From contig CAZXGT010000001.1 in NCBI GenBank assembly GCA_964639935.1, positions 21,752 through 85,751 on the forward strand: a stretch of 64,000 nt of DNA, given 5' to 3'. This document shows, one piece after another, positions 42,858-51,313 of the stretch; position 1 is the first letter of the stretch, and the number at the start of each line of letters is the position of its first letter. Source of the DNA: CALNYS01 sp964639935. Its GTDB lineage: Bacteria > Planctomycetota > Phycisphaerae > Phycisphaerales > UBA1924. The translations under genes and the position numbers were made by a program. The notes beneath the pieces were generated by a model that was not told the origin of the DNA, searched no databases, and saw nothing but the letters and a program-made list of their open reading frames with translations.

Positions 42858-44365
42858 GCGAGAAGCGATCCAACATCGAGGTGCTGATCCCGACCTTCAA
42901 CGAGGAGCTCAACATCCCGCACGCGCTGCACTCGGTCGTCGAGTGGGCGAGTGCCGTGCACGTGGTCGATTCGGAGTCGACCGACCGCACGCGAGAGATC
43001 GCCGAATCGCTCGGCGCCAACGTCGTGGTCCAGCCGTGGCTCGGATACGCGAAGCAGAAGAACTGGGCGCTCGAGAACCTGCCGATCAAATCGGACTGGG
43101 TCTTCATCCTCGACGCGGACGAGGCGGTGACGCCGGCGCTGCGCGACGAGCTGCTCGAGATCGCCAAACGCCCGGCGAGCGAGGTGCCCGAGGACGGGTT
43201 CTACGTGAACCGGCTGACGTACTTCCTCGGGCGGCCGATCCGCCACTGCGGCTATTTCCCGAGCTACAACCTCCGGTTCTTCAAGCACGGACGCGCGCTC
43301 TACGAGGACCGTGACGTCCACGAGCACATGGTGGTGCAGGGGCAGACGAGCCGGCTCAGACACATCATGACGCATGAGGACCGGCGCGGTCTCGAGCACT
43401 TCATCGCCAAGCACAACCGTTACTCCACCCTCGAGGCGAAGGAGATTATCCGCGAGGGCATTCGCGACAAGCGCAAGCGGGCGCGATCGCTCGAACGCGG
43501 GATCGCGCTGCGCCGGTTCCTCAAGCAGCATGTTCAGCCTCGCCTGCCGTTCGCCGGGCTCTGGCGGTTCATCTACATGTATATCGTGCGGCTCGGGTTC
43601 CTCGACGGGCTGGTGGGCCTGCGTTTCTGCCTGCTCCTGGCGTGCTACGACTTCTTCATCTCGCTCAAGCTGCACGAGCTCAAGCAAAAAGGGGTGGACC
43701 AGAGCCCGGAGGTCATCAAGCGATACAGCGAGCGCGGGCTGGCGGTGAGCGAGGGCGGGATGGTCTCGGGCTCGGAGGGACCGCGCAGTGATTTCGAGCA
43801 GCGCGAGAAGGCGCTCGCCGAGTCGATGGGGCAGATGCACCCCGAGTCCAGCCCGTGGACGACGTGGGAGAAGATCAAGCGAACGCTCTGGATGCTCGTC
43901 GGGCGCCCGCTCTTTGCGCTCTCCTTCCACAACTGGTACGGCTTCCGGGCGCGCCTGCTCCGTCTCTTTGGCGCGCGCATCGGGCGCGACGTTCACATCC
44001 GGCCGTCGGTGAAGATCGAGATCCCCTGGCACCTGAATATCGGGGACAACGCCACGATCGGCGACTACGCGATTCTCTACTCGCTCGGGCCGATCCGCAT
44101 CGGGGCGCGGTCGATCGTCAGTCAGTACGCGCATCTGTGCGCCGGGACCCACGACTACACGGACCGGCGCTTCCCGCTGCTTCGCCTGCCGATCGACGTG
44201 GGCGAGGACGCGTGGGTCTGCGCCGACACGTTCGTCGGGCCGAACGTGAAGGTCGGGAAGCTCGCGGTGCTCGGGGCGCGGTCGAGCGCCTACAAGGATC
44301 TGGAGCCGGGGTTCGTCTATGCGGGCAACCCGGCGAAGCGGATCAAGGAGCGTGAGCTCTCATGA
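42854..44365 (+). CDS. Fusion of GT2 glycosyltransferase with WcaF-like acyltransferase
   Basis: A 503-residue protein. Residues 1-290 are a GT2 enzyme like the WaaE/KdtX group: VLIPTFNEELNIPHAL, VVDSESTDRTREIAESLGAN, DWVFILDADEAVTP with the DxD-type acidic motif, a membrane-associated helix IYMYIVRLGFLDGLVG and LLACYDFFISLKL. A linker of about 50 residues follows. Residues about 345-503 are a left-handed beta-helix acyltransferase of the WcaF type: SFHNWYGFRARLLRLFGARI, IPWHLNIGDNATIGDY, QYAHLCAGTHDYTDRRFPL, GARSSAYKDL and VYAGNPAKRIKER. One protein thus seems to add a sugar and to acylate, probably acetylate, one. The next gene encodes a paralogue of the second half. Confidence 0.88.
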   Translation: MSEKRSNIEVLIPTFNEELNIPHALHSVVEWASAVHVVDSESTDRTREIAESLGANVVVQPWLGYAKQKNWALENLPIKSDWVFILDADEAVTPALRDELLEIAKRPASEVPEDGFYVNRLTYFLGRPIRHCGYFPSYNLRFFKHGRALYEDRDVHEHMVVQGQTSRLRHIMTHEDRRGLEHFIAKHNRYSTLEAKEIIREGIRDKRKRARSLERGIALRRFLKQHVQPRLPFAGLWRFIYMYIVRLGFLDGLVGLRFCLLLACYDFFISLKLHELKQKGVDQSPEVIKRYSERGLAVSEGGMVSGSEGPRSDFEQREKALAESMGQMHPESSPWTTWEKIKRTLWMLVGRPLFALSFHNWYGFRARLLRLFGARIGRDVHIRPSVKIEIPWHLNIGDNATIGDYAILYSLGPIRIGARSIVSQYAHLCAGTHDYTDRRFPLLRLPIDVGEDAWVCADTFVGPNVKVGKLAVLGARSSAYKDLEPGFVYAGNPAKRIKERELS

Positions 44366-45012
44366 ACGCGCGTCCCGAAACCGACGCCGCCCGCCCGGAG
44401 GAGCCGTCGCGCCGCCAGACCGCCGGTCTCGAGGCGGCCGATCACGTCCAGCGATCCAGGAGCCCGTACTCGCTCGGGATCAAGATCAAGCGCGTGCTCT
44501 GGATGCTCTTCGGTCAGCCTTTGATGCGGCTTACGTTCCACAACTGGTACGGCGCTCGTCGCGGGCTCCTGCGGCTCTTTGGCGCGCGGATCGCGCCCTC
44601 GGCGCGCGTCCGGCCCAGCGTTCGCGTCGAGCAGCCGTGGAACCTGACGATCGGCGAGGACACGATGGTCGGCGACCACGTGATCCTCTACTGCCTCGGC
44701 AAGGTCGTCGTCGGCGCGCGCTGCTCCATCAGCCAGTACGCACACCTCTGCGCGGGGACGCACGACTACACCAGGCCCGACATGCCGCTCCTGACGCTTC
44801 CGGTGACGCTCGAGGACGAGGTGTGGGTGGCGGCGGACGCCTTCATCGGGCCCGGCGTGACGCTCCATGAGGGCGTCGTCATCGGGGCGCGCTCGAGCGT
44901 GCACCGCGACTGCGACGCGTGGTCGGTGTACGCGGGCAACCCGGCGAAGCGCATCAAGGAGCGGGTGCTGCGCGACGCCGACGGCGCGGTGGCGGAGCGG
45001 CGAGATGGCTGA
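44362..45012 (+). CDS. WcaF-like O-acyltransferase, paralogue of the preceding fusion's C-terminal half
   Basis: A 216-residue protein, left-handed beta-helix. After a 35-residue polar N-terminus comes LTFHNWYGARRGLLRLFGAR, then VEQPWNLTIGEDTMVGDHV, SQYAHLCAGTHDYTRPDMPL, GARSSVHRDCDAWSVYAGNP and AKRIKER. It follows the previous gene's C-terminal domain almost block by block, so the two arose by duplication. The His in AGTHDY is the likely catalytic base; the donor is probably acetyl-CoA. Its ATG overlaps the previous stop by 4 bases. Confidence 0.88.
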   Translation: MNARPETDAARPEEPSRRQTAGLEAADHVQRSRSPYSLGIKIKRVLWMLFGQPLMRLTFHNWYGARRGLLRLFGARIAPSARVRPSVRVEQPWNLTIGEDTMVGDHVILYCLGKVVVGARCSISQYAHLCAGTHDYTRPDMPLLTLPVTLEDEVWVAADAFIGPGVTLHEGVVIGARSSVHRDCDAWSVYAGNPAKRIKERVLRDADGAVAERRDG

Positions 45013-45859
45013 GCTCAGGCGGCCCATCATCATCATCGGGACGCATCGCTCGGGGACGACGTTCCTCGGCAAGGTGTTCCGTGCGCACCCCGATGTCGCC
45101 TACTGGGAGGAGCCGCGGCACGTCTGGGCCTGGAAGCACAACTTCCGCTCGAGCGACGCGCTCGCCGCCAAGGACGCCAAGCCGGGGATCGTCCGGCACA
45201 TCCACCGCGCGTTTCGCGAGCGGATGGAGAGCGAGGGCAAGAGCCGCTTCTGCGAGAAGACGCCGAGCAACTGCCTGCGGCTCGACTTCATCGAGGCGGT
45301 CTTTCCGGATGCGATCTACGTGCATATCTATCGAGACGGACGGGCCGTCGTGCGCTCGACAGGGAAGGTCCTCGGGCGCGGGCCCGATACGCACTGGATG
45401 AGCAAGCGTCTCCTCGGCACGCCCGTCTGGGAATGGCCGGCCTACGCCCCGCGGGCGGCGCGGACAATCGGGCGGAAGCTGCTCGGCAAGCAGATGACCT
45501 TCTGGGGCCCGCGTCCGCCCGGGTGGCGGTCGTGGCTCAAGGAGCACCCGGGCCACGTTGTGCGCGGGCTGCAGTGGGTGAAGACCATCGAGCCCGTGCT
45601 CGAGTTCCGCGACCGGGTCGAGCCCTCCCGGTGGGCCGAGATGCGCTACGAGGATTTCATGGCCGACCCGATCGCTCACTTCGAGCGGCTTCGCGAGCAC
45701 GCGGGCCTCGCGCCGGCGGAGGAGCCGCTGGAGTACCTGCGCGAGAGGGTGGACCCGACGCGCCAGTCCAAGTGGCGGCGAGATCTTTCAGATGAGGTGC
45801 TCGCGGATCTGCGTCCACATCTCGAGCCGACGCTCGAGCGTCTGGGGTACGAGTGGTGA
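45005..45859 (+). CDS. Sulfotransferase B
   Basis: A 284-residue protein. The 5'-phosphosulfate loop is IIIIGTHRSGTTFLGKVF (residues about 8-25). The 3'-phosphate region is YVHIYRDGRAVVRSTGKVL, with Arg and Ser at the usual places. CEKTPSNCLRLDFIEAVFPD lies between. RYEDFMADPIAHFERLREHA is typical of bacterial Sulfotransfer-type proteins. It transfers sulfuryl from PAPS to a sugar hydroxyl; the acceptor is unknown. The start overlaps the acyltransferase stop by 8 bases, closing this operon. Confidence 0.88.
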   Translation: MAELRRPIIIIGTHRSGTTFLGKVFRAHPDVAYWEEPRHVWAWKHNFRSSDALAAKDAKPGIVRHIHRAFRERMESEGKSRFCEKTPSNCLRLDFIEAVFPDAIYVHIYRDGRAVVRSTGKVLGRGPDTHWMSKRLLGTPVWEWPAYAPRAARTIGRKLLGKQMTFWGPRPPGWRSWLKEHPGHVVRGLQWVKTIEPVLEFRDRVEPSRWAEMRYEDFMADPIAHFERLREHAGLAPAEEPLEYLRERVDPTRQSKWRRDLSDEVLADLRPHLEPTLERLGYEW

Positions 45860-45882
45860 ATCGAGACGCGATCGAGCGAGTC

Positions 45883-46920
45883 TCAGCCCTGTTCGTCGCC
45901 CCGCTCGATCGGCGTGCGCCGGAAGCCCCGGGCGACGAAGAGCGTCGCGCGCTTCGCCGTGTTGGCCGCGGCCTCGAGGCGCCCGGCGAGCCGGCTCATC
46001 GCGAGGCGGAGGCTCGCGCCGCGGACGTCGGGGGCGGCGGGCTCGTAGCCCATGAGCGGGATCAGGTCGCCGAGATCAGCGTCGACCATCGCGACGTGTT
46101 TGGGTTTCATCTCGGATCTCCATCGGTCGACGCTCGTGGTGAACACCGGCTTCATGGTGTTCTCCATCCAGCCGGTCGAGCGCGTCGGGAATCCCTTCTG
46201 GTCCCGCTTGTGATGCTCGAGCATCGCCTCGGTCATCTCGATCCCGAGGAACTCGCAGACGCGCGAGAGGGTCGCGCGCTGATCGGCGACGAGGTCCTCA
46301 TAGCGGATGAGCAGGTAGCGCCTCGGTCCGAGCGGGCCCGCGAACTCCCGGTGCATCTCCGCCGCCCGGCGCCACCGGTGGATGTTCGGCGCAATGAGAT
46401 TCGAGCCGAAGCCCGCCCGCACGCGCGAGAGCACGACGGCCCGCGGGTCGCGCATGATGTGAACGAACTTCGCCTCGGGGAACGAGGCGCTCAGCGGCCC
46501 GACGTAGTGCGTGTGAACGGGCGACTTCTCGCCGATACGCGTCGCGCCGGAGGGTTCGGCGTAGGCCGCGAGATAGGCGATGAACAGGCCTTCCCAGCTT
46601 CTCGGGGCCGCGGCCGCGAAGCGCTCGAAGGTCGCGCGGTCGCACTCGAGCCCGCGCCGCGCCTGATCCTCCCAGACCTCCCGCACGGCTCGCTCGAAGT
46701 CCTCGGCCCGGCCCAGGTCGAGGCGGGCGCGCCACCCGCGGGCGTCGAGCGCCGCGAAGTATTTGGTCTCGGGCGGGAGCACGATCGACGGGTCGCTCAG
46801 GAGCATGGTCTGCAGGAGCGTGGTCCCGCTGCGCCCGCACCCGACGATGAAGAACAGACCGCGCTCGATCTCCGCGAGACGCTGCTCGGTCGTGAGGCCG
46901 CTTACGCTGTCTCCACTCAT
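45883..46920 (-). CDS. Sulfotransferase C (opposite strand)
   Basis: A 345-residue protein from ATG 46920 (MSGDSVSGLTTEQRLAEIER). The PAPS loop is FFIVGCGRSGTTLLQTMLLS and the 3'-phosphate region FVHIMRDPRAVVLSRVRAGF; GEKSPVHTHYV lies between, with the EKTP/EKSP motif of this family. LIRYEDLVADQRATLSRVCE follows. The C-terminal 50 residues are Arg/Ala-rich. It is the only glycan-decorating gene on the minus strand between two plus-strand operons, so it is transcribed alone and may be regulated separately. Confidence 0.88.
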   Translation of the reverse strand: MSGDSVSGLTTEQRLAEIERGLFFIVGCGRSGTTLLQTMLLSDPSIVLPPETKYFAALDARGWRARLDLGRAEDFERAVREVWEDQARRGLECDRATFERFAAAAPRSWEGLFIAYLAAYAEPSGATRIGEKSPVHTHYVGPLSASFPEAKFVHIMRDPRAVVLSRVRAGFGSNLIAPNIHRWRRAAEMHREFAGPLGPRRYLLIRYEDLVADQRATLSRVCEFLGIEMTEAMLEHHKRDQKGFPTRSTGWMENTMKPVFTTSVDRWRSEMKPKHVAMVDADLGDLIPLMGYEPAAPDVRGASLRLAMSRLAGRLEAAANTAKRATLFVARGFRRTPIERGDEQG

Positions 46921-46984
46921 GATCCGGAGCGTAGCAGAGCCGATGCGGCGCCGACGCGCCCGCGCGGCGGGGGGGCGTCCTGAG

Positions 46985-48145
46985 ATGCGCATCGCGCACT
47001 ACCTTCCCCGAGTCAGCATCGCCGAGGGCGGCGTGACCCGCGCCGTGCTCGATCTGACCGACGCGCTCGCGAGGCTCGGCGAGGGCGTCGAGCTGCTGAC
47101 CTATCAGGATGGGGACGTCCCGAGCGAATGGGCGGCGTCGGATCGGGCGCCGAGGGTCGCGCTCCTGGACGCGCCCGCGGGGCCAGCGGGGCTCTTTTCC
47201 CGGACGCAGCTCGCGGCGATCGCCCGCACGCTCGACGGCGCGAGCGTGCTGCATCTTCACGCCCCGTGGACGCTCTCCAACCGGCAGCTCGCGGCGATCG
47301 CCCGTCGGCTCGGCGTCCCCTACATCCTGAGCGTCCACGGCATGCTCGACGACTGGTCGATGGCCCAGCGGAACCTCAAGAAGCGGCTCTACCTGGCGTT
47401 CGGCGGCCGGCGGATGCTCGAGCGCGCCGCCGCCGTGCACTGCACCGCCGCCTTCGAGGAGGAGCAGGCGAAGAAGTGGTTCCCGCGCGGGCGGGCCGTC
47501 ACCATCCCGCTCGTTTTTGACGTGTCCCCATTCCGCGGCGAGATCGACCCGAGCAAGGCGCCCGGGCTCCCGCCGGGCGGGCGTCCGCGGCTCCTCTTCC
47601 TGAGCCGGCTCCACGAGAAAAAGGGTCTCGATCGCCTGCTCGAAGCGGCGGCGATCCTCCAGAAGCGCGGCGTCGAGACCGACGTGCTCGTCGCCGGGAC
47701 GGGCGAGCCGGCCTACGAACGGCAGATGCGAGAGCTCGCCGCGAGACTCGGTCTCGCCGAGCGAACCCGCTTCCTCGGGCTCGTCACGGGCGAGGCCAAG
47801 TCGGCGCTCTACGCCGCCGCGGATCTTTTCGTGCTCCCGACGAGCCAGGAGAACTTCGGTTTCGTCTGTCCCGAGGCGCTCGCCTGCGGGACGGCCGTCG
47901 TGACGACCCGGGGCGTCGACATCTGGCCCGAGCTGCTCGAGAGCGGCGGGGCGGAGATTGTGGACAATGCGCCCGAGCCGATCGCGGAGGCGGTTGAAGC
48001 GTTGCTCGGAGATCCCGAGCGCCTCGCGGAGATGGGACGTCGCGGGCGCGCGTGGGTGCTCGATCGCTTCGAGGGCGAGCGCGTGGCGCGGGAGTACCAG
48101 TCGCTCTACCGGGACGTGGCGGGCTCGCAGGAGGCGACGCCGTGA
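46985..48145 (+). CDS. GT4-family glycosyltransferase
   Basis: A 386-residue GT-B enzyme, first gene of the seven-gene coupled operon. The N-terminal domain starts MRIAHYLPRVSIAEGGVTRA with the acceptor-side glycine motif; HLHAPWTLSN and YILSVHGMLDDW follow. The donor domain has LLFLSRLHEKKGLDRLLEAA and the C-terminal ExxGFVCPEALACGTAVV region (read as ENFGFVCPEALACG), the Glu-x7-Glu motif of retaining GT4 enzymes. Donor and acceptor unknown. Its stop overlaps the next GTG by 4 bases. Confidence 0.9.
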   Translation: MRIAHYLPRVSIAEGGVTRAVLDLTDALARLGEGVELLTYQDGDVPSEWAASDRAPRVALLDAPAGPAGLFSRTQLAAIARTLDGASVLHLHAPWTLSNRQLAAIARRLGVPYILSVHGMLDDWSMAQRNLKKRLYLAFGGRRMLERAAAVHCTAAFEEEQAKKWFPRGRAVTIPLVFDVSPFRGEIDPSKAPGLPPGGRPRLLFLSRLHEKKGLDRLLEAAAILQKRGVETDVLVAGTGEPAYERQMRELAARLGLAERTRFLGLVTGEAKSALYAAADLFVLPTSQENFGFVCPEALACGTAVVTTRGVDIWPELLESGGAEIVDNAPEPIAEAVEALLGDPERLAEMGRRGRAWVLDRFEGERVAREYQSLYRDVAGSQEATP

Positions 48146-48996
48146 GCAGGAGACTCTTCACCGATCGCCGGCGTCGCTCGTGGGAGCCGAGGGTGCGCGC
48201 GGTCTCGCACAAGGCGACGTGGTGGCTCGGGAAGCACGCTCCGGACCTCAGCCCGCTGGTCTACGTCGTCGGGTACCCCAAGAGCGGGACGACCTGGGTG
48301 TGCCAGCTCCTTGGCGATTACCTCCAGCTGCCCTTCCCGCGCGCGTCGCTGCTCCCGGTGATGTTCCCCGCGGTGGTGCACGGTCACGAGGAGGCGCGAG
48401 AGCACTACCGCTACGGCGCCTACGTGCTTCGCGACGGGCGCGACGTGATGGCCTCGCTCTACTTCCATCTCGCCCGGCGGATGCCGAGCGGGGACCATCC
48501 GCGACTCACGCGCCGGCAGCGCCGCATGTTCCCCGGGCTCATCAACAAGGACGACGTCAAGGCGAACTTCACGGCCTTCCTTGAGGCGCAGATGCGCGAT
48601 CCCTTCGCCAGCCGGTTCCACTGGGGCGAGCACGTCCGGCGCTCGCTCGACGCGATGGGCCCCGGCGTCGCCTCCGTGAAGTACGAAAAGCTCCTGACCG
48701 ACGGCCGGGCGGAGCTCTCGCGCGTGGTCGAGACGATCACCGGCGAGCCCGCTGAGGAAGAGCGCGTTGGCTGGACCATCGAGAAGTTCTCCTTCGCCCG
48801 CCAGGCCGGGCGTCGGGCCGGGAGCGAGAAGCGGGCGTCGTTCCTGCGCAAGGGCGCCGCGGGGGACTGGAAGAACCACTTTACGCGCGAGGCCGCTGAG
48901 ATCTTCGACCACCACTGCGGCGACTCGCTCGTGCGCGCCGGGTACGAGCCGGACCGCTCGTGGGTCGCGCGCGTCGGCGAGGGGGATGAGTCGTGA
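48142..48996 (+). CDS. Sulfotransferase D (Sulfotransfer_1 type)
   Basis: A 284-residue protein from GTG 48142. The PAPS loop YVVGYPKSGTTWVCQLLGDY has the YPKSGTTW signature shared with eukaryotic cytosolic sulfotransferases. YVLRDGRDVMASLYFHLARR is the 3'-phosphate site with Arg and Ser. GWTIEKFSFARQAGRRAG and FLRKGAAGDWKNHFTREAAE match the C-terminal RKGxxGDWKxxFT motif that closes over PAPS. All main motifs are intact. Overlaps on both sides are 4 bases. Confidence 0.93.
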   Translation: MSRRLFTDRRRRSWEPRVRAVSHKATWWLGKHAPDLSPLVYVVGYPKSGTTWVCQLLGDYLQLPFPRASLLPVMFPAVVHGHEEAREHYRYGAYVLRDGRDVMASLYFHLARRMPSGDHPRLTRRQRRMFPGLINKDDVKANFTAFLEAQMRDPFASRFHWGEHVRRSLDAMGPGVASVKYEKLLTDGRAELSRVVETITGEPAEEERVGWTIEKFSFARQAGRRAGSEKRASFLRKGAAGDWKNHFTREAAEIFDHHCGDSLVRAGYEPDRSWVARVGEGDES

Positions 48997-49910
48997 GGCT
49001 CCCGGACTTCCTGCTCATCGGCGCCATGAAGAGCGGCACGACGACGCTTTACCGCGATCTCGAGTCCCACCCGCGGATCTTCATGCCCGCGGACAAGGAG
49101 CCGCACGCGCTCGTCAGCGATGAGGTCTTCACGACCGCCGGACGGGCGCGGTACGCCGATCTCTTCGGGCCCGCTCGCGACGATCAGCTCGCCGGAGAGG
49201 CCTCGACGGGCTACTCGAAGCTCCCCGAGCGCCCCGGCGTGGTCGATCGGGCGAGGCGGCTCCTGCGCCCCGACCTTCGCGTGCTCTACATCGTCCGCGA
49301 CCCGATCGCCAGGATCGCCAGCCACCACTACCACCTCTTCGGCAGCGGCCGCACCGGTCCCTCCATCGAAGCGACCCTCGAGAGCGACGCGCGGCTCGTC
49401 GGGTACACGCGCTACGGCACGCAGATCGAGCCGTGGCTCGAGGCGTACGGCCCGGAGCTGGTCCGCGTGATTCACTTCGAGAGCTACGTCTCCCGCCGCG
49501 CCGATGCCGCGGCCGAGACGCTCGAGTGGATGGGGCTCGATCCCGAGCGGGCGGAGATCGACGAGAGCGCCAGGCACAATCAGGGGGAGGCCCGGCGGGT
49601 GTCGCCCGCGCTTCGGCCGATCCTGCGGTCCAGGCTCTATCAGGAGATCGGCCGGCGCAAGCTCCCGATCCCGCTCAAGCGGCTGGCCCAGCGGACCTTC
49701 CTCCGCAAGGCGCCCCCCCGGCCCGCACCGCCGAGGCCCGAGACGGTGGATCGCCTGCTCGATGAGCTCTGGCCCGAGATGGAGAAACTGGCCGAACTTC
49801 TCGGTCTCGAAACGCCGATGTGGGACCGCGAGGCTCTTCGCGCCACGCACCACGCCCGCTACGCAAAGGCGGCTCAAGGCGGCGAAACGGAAGCGAGAAC
49901 CGCCGGATGA
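48993..49910 (+). CDS. Sulfotransferase E (heparan-sulfotransferase-like)
   Basis: A 305-residue protein from GTG 48993. The PAPS loop FLLIGAMKSGTTTLYRDLES with Lys-Ser-Gly-Thr-Thr is the form found in N- and O-sulfotransferases acting on glycans. GEASTGYSKLPERPGVVDRA and LYIVRDPIARIASHHYHLFG, the 3'-phosphate site, follow. IHFESYVSRRADAAAETLEW resembles the YExL region of the Sulfotransfer family. The C-terminal part is basic and helical. Coupled by 4-base overlaps to both neighbours. Confidence 0.9.
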   Translation: MRLPDFLLIGAMKSGTTTLYRDLESHPRIFMPADKEPHALVSDEVFTTAGRARYADLFGPARDDQLAGEASTGYSKLPERPGVVDRARRLLRPDLRVLYIVRDPIARIASHHYHLFGSGRTGPSIEATLESDARLVGYTRYGTQIEPWLEAYGPELVRVIHFESYVSRRADAAAETLEWMGLDPERAEIDESARHNQGEARRVSPALRPILRSRLYQEIGRRKLPIPLKRLAQRTFLRKAPPRPAPPRPETVDRLLDELWPEMEKLAELLGLETPMWDREALRATHHARYAKAAQGGETEARTAG

Positions 49911-51313
49911 CGACCCTCTGCGCGCTCTATCTTCTGATGCTCTCGGTCCTGACGGTCGGGTTCGTCGTCGTCCGATACCTCCAGGGCAAGGACGAGCTGC
50001 TGAGCCTGCGCAACTTCTTCCTCGCCGGCTTCGTCATCTTCCAGCTCACGAGCGGCGTTGAGCCCATGCTCCAGCGATTCTCGGGGCGCTACATGCTCTC
50101 GAGCTGGGAAGAGACGTCGCTCACCTACTGCCTGATGGCGACGGCTTTTCTCGTCACCTTCCTCGTCTGCTACTCCATGGGCCTCGGCGCCGGGAAGCTC
50201 GCGCGGCTGGCGCCTGTGACCCGCGCCGCGCCGGGTATGGCAACGATGATCCTCATCGCCGTCGTGCTCACCCTCCTCGCCGGCGTGTTCCGCTTCACGT
50301 TCAACGTCCCGTTGATCTCGACGCTCACCGGCAAGCTCGGCCCGTCCTTCTCGGCCATCGCGGCGGGGATGCTTGGCTGGATCTGGGCGAGGCGGCTCTT
50401 TAACCCGATCGTCGCGATGATCGCCATCGCGATCATCCTCGCCAACCTCGGGATCCAGCTCTCCGGGGCTTTCGGACGACGGAGCATCGTCGCCATCGGC
50501 GGGTGCGTGCTCTGGGGTATGTACTTCTCGCACTGGCGCACCCTCCCGCGCCTCGGCGTGCTCACCCGGCTCGCCATCTTGGCCATCCCGCCCGTGCTCT
50601 TCCTCGCGGCCTTCACGAGCATCCGCGCCTCTCAGGAGCGGCCCACGCTCAACCAGCAGGTCCGCGCGCTCCTGACGCAGAGCTCGGTCAAACACGGCCT
50701 GCAGGACCTCGCCTCCGGTCAGGGCACGGTCCCGGTGAGCCTCTGGCTCATCGAGAACTACCCGGAGCGCTACGAGTATCGCCATCTCATGGGCCTGAAG
50801 TATTTCTTCTACTACCCCGTTCCGCGCGCCTGGTGGGACGAGAAGCCCTACCCGCTGAGCACGCTCATCGCGAGGCAGGCGGACCTCGAGGGCGTCTCCC
50901 AGGACATCCTGAAGATCGGGCCGGGAGTCGTCGGGCACGCGGGCGCCGAGGGCGGGTGGTACGCCGTGTTTATCTACGGCGCGGCGTTCGCCTTCTTCCT
51001 GCGGTTCTTCGACCAGATCGTCCAGCGCAAGATCGACAACCCCTTCGTCGTGCTCCCGGTGGGCTCGGCGCTCGGGCAGATCGTCGGGCTTCCGCGCGGG
51101 GAGATCAGCGCGTTCGCCGCGAACTTCGTGCTCGGCGTCGTCCTGGCCTACGTCACCCTGATCGTCTTCGCCAAGTTCCTCGAGCTTCTCGGCTGGACCG
51201 ATGAGGGCGCCTGGGATGAGCACGAGGCCTACGCCGCCGCCGACGACGCGTGGCCCGAGGAGTGGTCGGACGACTCCTACGGCGAGCTTCCCGAGGCGGA
51301 GCCGCATTCGTGA
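49907..51313 (+). CDS. Wzy-like O-antigen/exopolysaccharide polymerase
   Basis: A 468-residue protein with about 11 hydrophobic segments, starting MTTLCALYLLMLSVLTVGFV. A large hydrophilic loop between helices near the middle (about 250-340) contains NYPERYEYRHLMGLKYFFYY, PVPRAWWDEKPYPLSTLIAR and GPGVVGHAGAEGGWYAVFIY, which is the usual shape of oligosaccharide polymerases (EpsG/Wzy/O-antigen ligase-like). The C-terminal 40 residues are very acidic. Sequence conservation in this class is low, so the call rests on topology and position before the flippase. Coupled to both neighbours. Confidence 0.75.
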   Translation: MTTLCALYLLMLSVLTVGFVVVRYLQGKDELLSLRNFFLAGFVIFQLTSGVEPMLQRFSGRYMLSSWEETSLTYCLMATAFLVTFLVCYSMGLGAGKLARLAPVTRAAPGMATMILIAVVLTLLAGVFRFTFNVPLISTLTGKLGPSFSAIAAGMLGWIWARRLFNPIVAMIAIAIILANLGIQLSGAFGRRSIVAIGGCVLWGMYFSHWRTLPRLGVLTRLAILAIPPVLFLAAFTSIRASQERPTLNQQVRALLTQSSVKHGLQDLASGQGTVPVSLWLIENYPERYEYRHLMGLKYFFYYPVPRAWWDEKPYPLSTLIARQADLEGVSQDILKIGPGVVGHAGAEGGWYAVFIYGAAFAFFLRFFDQIVQRKIDNPFVVLPVGSALGQIVGLPRGEISAFAANFVLGVVLAYVTLIVFAKFLELLGWTDEGAWDEHEAYAAADDAWPEEWSDDSYGELPEAEPHS

